Source: Candidatus Omnitrophota bacterium
GTDB lineage: Bacteria; Omnitrophota; Omnitrophia; Omnitrophales; Abzuiibacteriaceae
Assembly: GCA_016206995.1 (NCBI GenBank)
Contig: JACQQN010000179.1
Span: 1 to 5,708 of the forward strand
Reading direction: 5' to 3'
Length of the DNA stretch: 5,708 bases
Below the pieces are notes generated by a model. The model worked only from the letters and a program-made list of their open reading frames with translations. It was not told the origin of the DNA and ran no database searches. Positions 1 through 5,708 of the stretch are shown here, piece by piece. Position 1 is the first letter of the stretch. The number at the start of each line of letters is the position of its first letter. Made by a program: the position numbers and the translations under genes.

Positions 1-3000
1 CCATCCGTCTTTCATGGCGTCCATCACACGATGATCAAACCGAATACGGTATTCTGCTGCAAGATCCCACTTGCGTGTGACGTGAAAATTAAGGCGTGTC
101 ACGGCGAGAAAGGTTCCAAAATGAATCCAATCAGGTGCAGAGCCAGACCTTAAAGAGCTCATTTTATAACCAAATTTTTGAGCAAGTCCAACCCAACGCG
201 AAAAATCATAAATGCCCTCGATTCCAAAAATTTGAGATCGTTCGTCCACTTGCACACCATTATGATCTCCCGACTGAAACTGCCCGAGTACACCCACATC
301 TTGCAACCACGTGTATCGAGTGATCACGTTCAACCGATTGTGTTTGACGGGACGGTAAGCAATGCCCGTGTTCAATTCTAAAAAGTCGGCATCGAGGTTC
401 CCGCTACCGCTTGTTCGCTCGGTAACTGATTTATTAGCGCGGCCCAAAAAGGTGTAATCGGGTGTCAATTTCCACTCAAGTGAATTGCTCGTGAGCCATT
501 GACGGCGTCTGACATCGCCGCGGTCAAAACGAAGTTCAAAACGATTGATCCATTTAAGTGCTTCCCGGTCAAGATAACTTAATTCAAGAGCGCCAGCGCT
601 TCGTTCCACATTGTAGAAATCACCTTGAACATCGGGATGATCCTTAATGCTTTGCTCATCTTTAAAATCTCGAAGACGGCTTCGTTCACCCGAAACTCCA
701 ACATTCCACTTATCATTTAGACGGAGATCGTAACCTGCAAGATCACCTGATTTTTCACCAACCTCATAGGAGGAAAGTTCGCGCTCTGTGTAAAAACGAT
801 TATGACCATTTACCAAATGAGAACTTCCAATAGTGGATGATACTCCGCGGCCCAAACCGTCTTGGCTCACTCCGGTTTTAAGGTGTGTATACACATTCGT
901 CCGGTCATCTACCTGCCGGTCAAAACCAATGAGGGTTGACTCGCCCAAATTCCCGACCATTTCTTCAACACGAAGCGTTCCTTTTCCTTCAAGATTTGCC
1001 TCGATACCACCTCCAATTTGGTGGTTGGGCTCGACACCGCCTTTAGTAACTTGGCCCTTTACATAAGGTGTCCAGCCGTTACCCATGTGGTAACCAAGTT
1101 TGGTGCCGATGCCATTTTTAAACTCTTCGCGTTCAAAAATAGGTTCGAGGCCTCTCGTGCTTTGGGCAGTAACATCAAAACTTGAGCGGCGGTACTCACC
1201 CACCGCAAGATATTTGCCATCATCATATTTGACTTGAGTAGTATGCCCCATGATTTTGGGATGGTTGAGCGTTTCGTGATCTTTTAATTGATCGTAACGG
1301 TAACTAGCTGTTGTGTTCTTGCCTAATTTTTGCCTCGCCTCGACACCAGATTTTTGATCGCCTTTTTGGCTGATGAGATCCGCATTTGAAAAACCTGGTT
1401 CAAATTGCTGAACATAACCTGAAAGCTCTGTTCCCTTAAGCGGTTTTGATTCAGCTTTCATGCTCCAAGCTCCGTCAAAGAGCCGGTTTTCTTTCTTGAT
1501 TTTCTTATTACCTGTTTCAATTGGTTTAAAGGTAAGGCCTCCATTATAAGAAACTGCGTTTCGAACTTGAGCGCGCTGGGATTGAGCATATTCAGCGGAC
1601 ACTTTCGTGTTATTTCCTAATTTAAGAAGTGCATCAACGCCTCGAAGATCATAATCGGCGTCTTGCCGTTTCTCGCGAAGCGCCGTTCCCCCCAAACGAA
1701 GGTGGTCACCCAAATACGTAAAACCACGAAGCCCGCCCGGTTGATCGCCAAAAAGGTCTTCGGCTTCAAATTCGTAATCAACGGTAAGATAAACATCACT
1801 CCCATTCAAAATATCATTCGACAAAATGGTATCACTATAAGAAACAGAAGAAAGCGGCTTCCTCAAAATAATTCGTCCTTGAGGATAATCAATTTCATAA
1901 TCGGTACCGGGTAAAAGATCTTTCTTAAAAATCGTAATCCCTTGCAATTTATCTCGAATCTCAACATGGACTTGTTCGCTTCCTTGAACAACGTCTTTAT
2001 TGCGCAAGTAATAAAGCGAACCGCCCGTCCCTAGAAATTCGTTGTGATCAGCAAGCGAGCGGGCTTTTGCTGCAAAAACGGTAAATCCTCGCTTCGAGTC
2101 GCCATATTTATTGGTTGATAAAACTTCGTGATGAACTTTCAAACCAGAAAGTGTCCGGTTGTACGTTGCGAGTTCTGTTTCATTGAAATTTGTTTCGTAA
2201 CTTCCGTACTTCAGATAAGACTTGTCCATCTCAACCAATACGTAAAACTTTTCCTGAGTGTCCCGCGCATCATAATTGATTTCGGAACCATCCCCATAAA
2301 CTGGATAATAATGATCGGGATCCAGATGGGTAAAAAGTTCTTGGCGGCCGGGCGCTGCGGAATCATAGCGAGAACTGACCAGAAACTTTCCTTTGACTTT
2401 CCCTTTTAAGTAATAGGCAGCACGGCCTGCCTGATAAAAACCTTGATGGAATCGGTCGTCTCTTCCCACCGTTTCCAAATTTCCATTAAAAATATTTGCA
2501 CCGAGCTCTTCTTCGCCAAGCGCTACCAAAAAGAATGACGTATCTTTGACAGGAACTTCTTCACGATAAGTGACTGTCTTCCCATCTTCATTTTTCGCGC
2601 GGATTTGAACAGGCTGGGTACCGGAATCCGTAAAGATCTCTGTTTCGAAAGTGCCGTCTTGATTTACTTTTACTGTTTTTCCATTCACTTCAACCTGATT
2701 TTGAGGAAGCGTCGTTCCTCGGACCAAAATAGAAGGCTTCCCAACAACGGGAATGCTCCGCCTTCCGCTCCGCTCAATGTTGGTGAAACCAGTTGCAGGT
2801 TCTTCAATTTCCGGACGATCGCTCGCTGGATCAAGTTTGCTGACTGCTTTAAAAAACTGAAGCGAGGTCCAATCCTCATACCCATTCTTATCCTTCACAA
2901 TCAGCCGGTAGGCATAAACACCGGGTTCAATCAATTTGTGGGTCTTCGCAAGACCGGACCAAGAAGCTTGAACGGGCGGCGCGCCAAGCCCATAACCAGT

Positions 3001-4593
3001 CCAAATTTCGTTCCCTTGCTCGTCTTTGACCTCAACCCGCCAGCCGGTGATCACGCTGGCATAGTTGATATCAATCGAAAAGGTAGGATTTTGTTCAAGA
3101 AGTCCTTGTCCAATTCTTAGAATGCTCGGCTCCATTTGAACACCAAGTCTTGGCTTCACAAAATCATTGGATTGACTTACCATCACATCAAGCTCTTCCT
3201 TATAATTCTCAGAAACTTTTGAATCTGGAAGCTTCACTGCAAAATCAGCTTTATTCATTAAGCCATCGGTTGTTTTGATGAGCAATGTTTCTTCCGTAAC
3301 AAATTTTGTTCCTTGAGGAAGTGAGTGTCCATCAATCTTGACCAAGTGCCGGCCCGGTTGAACACCAGGAATGTGATATTTACCGTCCCGGTCAGTTTTA
3401 ATCACAATTCCTTCTTCAGTTGCAAGACGCACACTCGGGATTCCTTTCTCGCCTTCATCTTGAATGCCGTTTTCGTTTCGGTCGTCAAACACTTTTCCAA
3501 TCACAGTCCCTTCATCAAAGAAAGGATCTGCGATCACTTTAATCGAAATACTGCGCGTTTGTGACAACAGCAAGAGGTCGGCCGTGGTGTCTCGCGCATA
3601 AAGCTTGATTGTATAAGTGTGACCAATCACAGCGCCTGGTGAAACAACGATCAAAAAAGAAAGGTTTCGATCATCCTTCGCGCCAATGGTTCCAAGGTTA
3701 AAATACCGCGCGCCAAAACCCTCGTAATTTGGAATTTCATTATTAAGTCGCGTGCCATCATCCAAAATATTCAAACCGTTTGGAACATGAACAACCAGTT
3801 GCACATTATTTTGCGCAACAAGTGTCTGATTGAATAAATTAATCGTGACAAACGAAGCACCTCCTTTAGGAACGCGGTTCTTCGTTGCTTCGACACCAAG
3901 TTCGATCGGAAAACCGCTTACCGTTCCACTCATATTATCGAAAACAACATCATTGGTATCATCAGATGTACCGCAACGATCCAAAGTAAAAACAACTCGA
4001 TCAGTTCCAGCGGGAGCTCGACCAGAAATCGTAAACTTCGTAAATGTAGAAGCGTTGCCGGTGTTGATGCAATCACTCGTAACAGTACTAATCAAAGCAT
4101 CGCTGTCACCTGTGATTTCTTTAAACTCGATCTTCATATGACCACCGGTTGTCGCAATGTTTGTCATGTTCGAGATTGCAAATCCACTGAACGATACGAA
4201 ATCCCCAGAGTGAGTGTCGTTAACCACTTGAAAAGTAAATGCTGCATCAGCTGGTGGAGCGTGAACAATCGAAACGCCGAAGGAACCATCTGGGAAACTC
4301 GATCCTAATCCCAAAGCAGAAAGATCAGAAGTGCTAATTCGAACTGCGCGATTCGTATTGTCCCAATTTCCTGAATCAGCGCCACCGCTTCCGAGCGCTT
4401 CTTCAAAAGAAGCATTTCCCAAAACATTGGGACGCGACACACGAGTGGCATACGCGGAGGGGAGAGATGAAAACAAAACAACAATCACTACCAACGCGAA
4501 AATTAACCCCCCCTCACCCAACCCTCTCCCCATTTTGGGGAGAGGGAAAGGGTGAGGGGAATTCTGCGCAAACTTTTTGGTATTTTTCATCAT
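1..4593 (-). CDS. Giant outer-membrane protein: DUF11-like, SdrD_B-like and Ig-like domains plus large beta-barrel (3' end missing)
   Basis: An open frame of 1531 codons starts at ATG 4593-4591 and runs off the left edge; I found no in-frame stop. Order: signal peptide 1-49 (core FALVVIVVLF, cleavage AYA|T); lectin/CBM-like beta-sandwich about 55-225 starting NVLGNASFEE; DUF11-like domain about 228-355; SdrD_B/Cna-B-like domain about 362-425 with DDRNENGIQDEGE (370-382) and TDRDGKYHIPGV; Ig-like segments about 490-590 and 610-685; then barrel-type sequence from about 687 to the end. That part holds family-typical blocks: YPVYGDGSEINYD (764-776), EFLGTGGSLYYLR (852-864), GTDYEIDYPQGRIILRKPLSS (about 896-915, weighed in two halves), and many amphipathic strands. 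Members of this family, often annotated as DUF11- or SdrD-domain or TonB-receptor-like proteins, normally end in a short GYNF-like last strand, so I infer that only tens of residues are missing. Function is unknown; a surface adhesin or transport pore is plausible. The start is chosen for its TGATG coupling and Lys-rich n-region. Confidence 0.9.
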   Translation of the reverse strand, partial: MMKNTKKFAQNSPHPFPLPKMGRGLGEGGLIFALVVIVVLFSSLPSAYATRVSRPNVLGNASFEEALGSGGADSGNWDNTNRAVRISTSDLSALGLGSSFPDGSFGVSIVHAPPADAAFTFQVVNDTHSGDFVSFSGFAISNMTNIATTGGHMKIEFKEITGDSDALISTVTSDCINTGNASTFTKFTISGRAPAGTDRVVFTLDRCGTSDDTNDVVFDNMSGTVSGFPIELGVEATKNRVPKGGASFVTINLFNQTLVAQNNVQLVVHVPNGLNILDDGTRLNNEIPNYEGFGARYFNLGTIGAKDDRNLSFLIVVSPGAVIGHTYTIKLYARDTTADLLLLSQTRSISIKVIADPFFDEGTVIGKVFDDRNENGIQDEGEKGIPSVRLATEEGIVIKTDRDGKYHIPGVQPGRHLVKIDGHSLPQGTKFVTEETLLIKTTDGLMNKADFAVKLPDSKVSENYKEELDVMVSQSNDFVKPRLGVQMEPSILRIGQGLLEQNPTFSIDINYASVITGWRVEVKDEQGNEIWTGYGLGAPPVQASWSGLAKTHKLIEPGVYAYRLIVKDKNGYEDWTSLQFFKAVSKLDPASDRPEIEEPATGFTNIERSGRRSIPVVGKPSILVRGTTLPQNQVEVNGKTVKVNQDGTFETEIFTDSGTQPVQIRAKNEDGKTVTYREEVPVKDTSFFLVALGEEELGANIFNGNLETVGRDDRFHQGFYQAGRAAYYLKGKVKGKFLVSSRYDSAAPGRQELFTHLDPDHYYPVYGDGSEINYDARDTQEKFYVLVEMDKSYLKYGSYETNFNETELATYNRTLSGLKVHHEVLSTNKYGDSKRGFTVFAAKARSLADHNEFLGTGGSLYYLRNKDVVQGSEQVHVEIRDKLQGITIFKKDLLPGTDYEIDYPQGRIILRKPLSSVSYSDTILSNDILNGSDVYLTVDYEFEAEDLFGDQPGGLRGFTYLGDHLRLGGTALREKRQDADYDLRGVDALLKLGNNTKVSAEYAQSQRAQVRNAVSYNGGLTFKPIETGNKKIKKENRLFDGAWSMKAESKPLKGTELSGYVQQFEPGFSNADLISQKGDQKSGVEARQKLGKNTTASYRYDQLKDHETLNHPKIMGHTTQVKYDDGKYLAVGEYRRSSFDVTAQSTRGLEPIFEREEFKNGIGTKLGYHMGNGWTPYVKGQVTKGGVEPNHQIGGGIEANLEGKGTLRVEEMVGNLGESTLIGFDRQVDDRTNVYTHLKTGVSQDGLGRGVSSTIGSSHLVNGHNRFYTERELSSYEVGEKSGDLAGYDLRLNDKWNVGVSGERSRLRDFKDEQSIKDHPDVQGDFYNVERSAGALELSYLDREALKWINRFELRFDRGDVRRRQWLTSNSLEWKLTPDYTFLGRANKSVTERTSGSGNLDADFLELNTGIAYRPVKHNRLNVITRYTWLQDVGVLGQFQSGDHNGVQVDERSQIFGIEGIYDFSRWVGLAQKFGYKMSSLRSGSAPDWIHFGTFLAVTRLNFHVTRKWDLAAEYRIRFDHRVMDAMKDGW
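4507..4531 (-). other. Potential G-quadruplex motif in the coding strand (mRNA)
   Basis: Read on the minus strand this is GGGG-AGA-GGG-TT-GGG-TGA-GGGGGGG: four G-runs of at least three with loops of 2-3 bases, which meets the usual G4 rule. It is the 3' arm of the palindrome, so in the mRNA a quadruplex would compete with the hairpin, about 60-90 nt after the start codon of the giant gene. Folding is inferred, not shown. Confidence 0.6.
4537..4559 (+). other. Potential G-quadruplex motif on the opposite strand
   Basis: Read on the plus strand this is GGGG-AGA-GGG-AAA-GGG-TGA-GGGG, also a regular four-run G4 motif with three 3-base loops. It is the other arm of the same palindrome and lies on the non-coding strand, so it could form only in DNA (or in antisense RNA), for example on the single strand exposed during replication or transcription. 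Confidence 0.55.
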
Positions 4594-4595
4594 CA
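4591..4595 (-). promoter_or_regulatory. TGATG stop-start overlap (translational coupling site)
   Basis: On the minus strand the TGA that ends the barrel gene (4595-4593) shares its A with the ATG of the giant gene (4593-4591), and another ATG follows at 4590-4588. No convincing Shine-Dalgarno sequence precedes it (only CGGTATTG). The downstream gene is therefore probably translated by ribosomes that finish the upstream gene. This implies one transcript and linked dosage of the two outer-membrane proteins. Confidence 0.75.
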
Positions 4596-5708
4596 ATACC
4601 GTTTATATGAAATATTGATACCGAACCGAAGATCGCGATTTGATGTGTCAACCGGTGTATTGGCAGAAGGCCAGATAACGCCTCCAATTCCAACGTATTC
4701 AAAGAAGATTTTGGTTTTAAAAAGCCATTCATTTTCTGAAAACTGGTAACTGCGAAACGGCATGAGCCGAAGACCAGCCGCTGTAAAATATTGATTTTGA
4801 TAATGAAGTGGATGATTTGGGTTTGACACATGTTCAAAACGTACGTACGGCATGAAATGAAGGCTGTCATTGACGGGATTCGGCGGCAAAGGAATTGTCG
4901 GCCAATCAACCCCCAGAACAATAGAACTATTCAAAATAAAAGAACTGTAGTTTTTAATGGAAGAGAAGTTGGTGTGTTCAAAGTGATAGGTTCCATAATA
5001 TTCTCCCCAAATAAAATCATGGACGTAATCACTAATTCGTTTTCGAATGGGGTGATTGCCAAGCGTGGGGAGATCAAGGCCCCATTCATAAAAAATGTCA
5101 ACGCCTGCACGAAAATCGGTGCTTTTGCTTCCCGTAATTTCGTCTTTAATATTTTCACGTTCCATGTACTGTGCAAACAATCGATAATTCCTTGCAAAAT
5201 TGAGGAGCGGAATTCCCCACGGCCTGTAATTTTGGAGGGTGGCACTTCGGATGAATGGGTACCATTCAATACCACCAATTAATTGAAGGTTTGATTTGTA
5301 ATCAGGACCATTTGATTCAAGAGTGGGCGTCACTTCAACGTAAGGATCAAATGTTGTCCCCCATGGACCCCAAATTCCCTTCAGCACAAGCCGGTTCGTC
5401 CAATAGCCAACCTGCGCAAGATATTCATCGCGCTCCAAATTTGTAAACCGAAAACTCGATTCACCAAATGATTGCCAAAGAATCCGCTCACCCCACGGAG
5501 AATCTCGCGTGTGAAAAGGGCCATAGAGTTTTTCTCCGACATCAAGCCAATCCATTACTTTGATTGCAAAATCTTCTTCACGCTCAAAACGAGCTTTTGC
5601 TTCTTGAGGTGTTTCTGCTTTGGGTTCTGCCGGCGCGAACTCATCAATTAAATCAATGGCTCGTTTAAAATCACCGCCATTTCCTTCGATAGCAGTTTTT
5701 GTGGAGAC
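4593..5708 (-). CDS. Outer-membrane beta-barrel protein, NfrA-C-terminal-like (5' end missing)
   Basis: The frame is open from the right edge (5708) to a TGA at 4595-4593, giving 371 visible residues. The first ATG in frame is at 5555-5553, but the 51 codons before it have no stop and encode a plausible charged helical stretch (residues 14-50, with FKRAIDLIDEF and AKARFEREEDF). I therefore place the true start outside the window. Residues about 80-371 alternate polar and hydrophobic residues, are very rich in Trp and Tyr (for example GIWGPWG near 111-117), have no cysteine, and end in RFGINISYKRY with a terminal aromatic residue, as expected for a BAM-inserted outer-membrane barrel. The pattern of WP/PY turns and the segment MPYVRFEHV near 286-294 recall the NfrA C-terminal domain. 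In E. coli NfrA is the phage N4 receptor and works with the glycosyltransferase NfrB in glycan secretion. Other glycan-export barrels (PgaA, BcsC, YaiO type) are possible. It overlaps the next gene by one base. The barrel call is firm; the family call is tentative. Confidence 0.8.
   Translation of the reverse strand, partial: VSTKTAIEGNGGDFKRAIDLIDEFAPAEPKAETPQEAKARFEREEDFAIKVMDWLDVGEKLYGPFHTRDSPWGERILWQSFGESSFRFTNLERDEYLAQVGYWTNRLVLKGIWGPWGTTFDPYVEVTPTLESNGPDYKSNLQLIGGIEWYPFIRSATLQNYRPWGIPLLNFARNYRLFAQYMERENIKDEITGSKSTDFRAGVDIFYEWGLDLPTLGNHPIRKRISDYVHDFIWGEYYGTYHFEHTNFSSIKNYSSFILNSSIVLGVDWPTIPLPPNPVNDSLHFMPYVRFEHVSNPNHPLHYQNQYFTAAGLRLMPFRSYQFSENEWLFKTKIFFEYVGIGGVIWPSANTPVDTSNRDLRFGINISYKRY

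Larger units (their letters stand above)
4507..4560. repeat. GC-rich imperfect palindromic repeat inside coding sequence
   Basis: Two arms pair as follows: 4522-4531 with 4537-4546 (10 bp, all matched) around a 5-base loop 4532-4536, then a small internal bulge (AA 4520-4521 against AAA 4547-4549), then 4510-4519 with 4550-4559 (10 bp). The arms have the CCCTCACCC / CCCTCTCCCC wording of a dispersed palindromic repeat that I recall from many Gram-negative genomes; its copy number here cannot be seen from one window. It is open in more than one frame: the Pro/Ser/Gly-rich peptides it encodes differ by frame. It sits in frame inside the signal-peptide region of the giant gene. Neither strand has a T-tract after the stem, so it is not a good intrinsic terminator. 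Confidence 0.88.
4447..4593 (-). other. Signal peptide of the giant outer-membrane protein, lengthened by a repeat
   Basis: Residues 1-49 of the giant protein. The n-region MMKNTKKFAQ is positively charged and typical. It is followed by about 20 residues encoded by the palindromic repeat (PHPFPLPKMGRGLGEGG), and then by a normal hydrophobic core and Sec signal peptidase I site (FALVVIVVLF, SSLPSAYA, cut before T50). If the repeat is left out, a standard-length signal peptide remains, which suggests the repeat was a later insertion. A second ATG (4590-4588) follows directly, and a third (4533-4531) lies in the loop of the palindrome; either could also serve as the start. Confidence 0.8.

Noticed and set aside
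2605..3120. Plus-strand ORF of 171 codons
   Set aside because: It lies wholly opposite the giant minus-strand gene, whose translation there is a coherent Ig-like region; the plus-strand product has low-complexity, unprotein-like composition.
4507..4560. Intrinsic terminator between the two genes
   Set aside because: There is a strong stem, but no T-tract follows it on either strand, and it lies inside an open reading frame that starts before it and continues for over 1500 codons.
4501..4563. AATT on both sides of the palindrome as a target-site duplication
   Set aside because: AATT at 4501-4504 and 4560-4563 is short, itself palindromic and likely by chance. Removing one copy plus the repeat would take out 59 bases, which is not a multiple of three, so simple excision would not restore the frame.
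4514..4921. Minus-strand ORF of 135 codons crossing the gene junction
   Set aside because: It spans the end of one real gene and the start of the next in a third frame, and its C-terminus is only the translated repeat.
4830..5282. Plus-strand ORF of 150 codons and minus-strand ORF 4931-5278 of 115 codons
   Set aside because: Both are alternative frames of the Trp/Tyr-rich barrel gene, which has the convincing outer-membrane sequence and terminal aromatic residue.
5553..5555. ATG as the start of the barrel gene
   Set aside because: The frame stays open for 51 further codons to the window edge with protein-like sequence, and a start here would leave no signal peptide.

Overview
The window looks like a piece of a Gram-negative chromosome with moderate GC (mid-40s % by eye). 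It is taken up almost completely by two long genes on the minus strand, read from high to low coordinates. Both encode exported, beta-barrel-type outer-membrane proteins, so the organism is diderm. I cannot fix the phylum. The combination of a giant DUF11/SdrD-like outer-membrane protein with an NfrA-like barrel gene recalls environmental lineages such as Omnitrophota or deltaproteobacteria-like groups, but that is only an impression.

Right part (4593-5708, minus): the C-terminal 371 residues of a Trp/Tyr-rich outer-membrane barrel protein whose start lies beyond the right edge. It resembles the C-terminal domain of NfrA (phage N4 adsorption protein A, an outer-membrane glycan-secretion partner), but only at the level of general pattern.

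Junction (4591-4595): the stop codon TGA and the next start ATG share one base (TGATG), so the second gene is very probably translationally coupled to the first and in the same transcript.

Left and main part (1-4593, minus): one uninterrupted reading frame of 1531 codons, open to the left edge, with no stop in frame (checked line by line). It encodes a giant secreted outer-membrane protein: signal peptide, an N-terminal lectin/CBM-like beta-sandwich with the only two cysteines, a DUF11-like domain, an SdrD_B/Cna-B-like calcium-binding-type domain, Ig-like domains, then a very large beta-barrel section of a recognisable family. Probably only a few tens of C-terminal residues are missing.

The most unusual item is a roughly 50-bp GC-rich palindromic repeat at 4507-4560. 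It lies inside the signal-peptide coding sequence of the giant gene, keeps the frame open, and sits between a Lys-rich n-region and an intact hydrophobic core. Each arm also carries four G-runs, one arm on each strand, so both strands satisfy a G-quadruplex motif. I see no RNA genes, CRISPR array, transposase, or independent plus-strand gene. No promoter or terminator is visible; those must lie outside the window.
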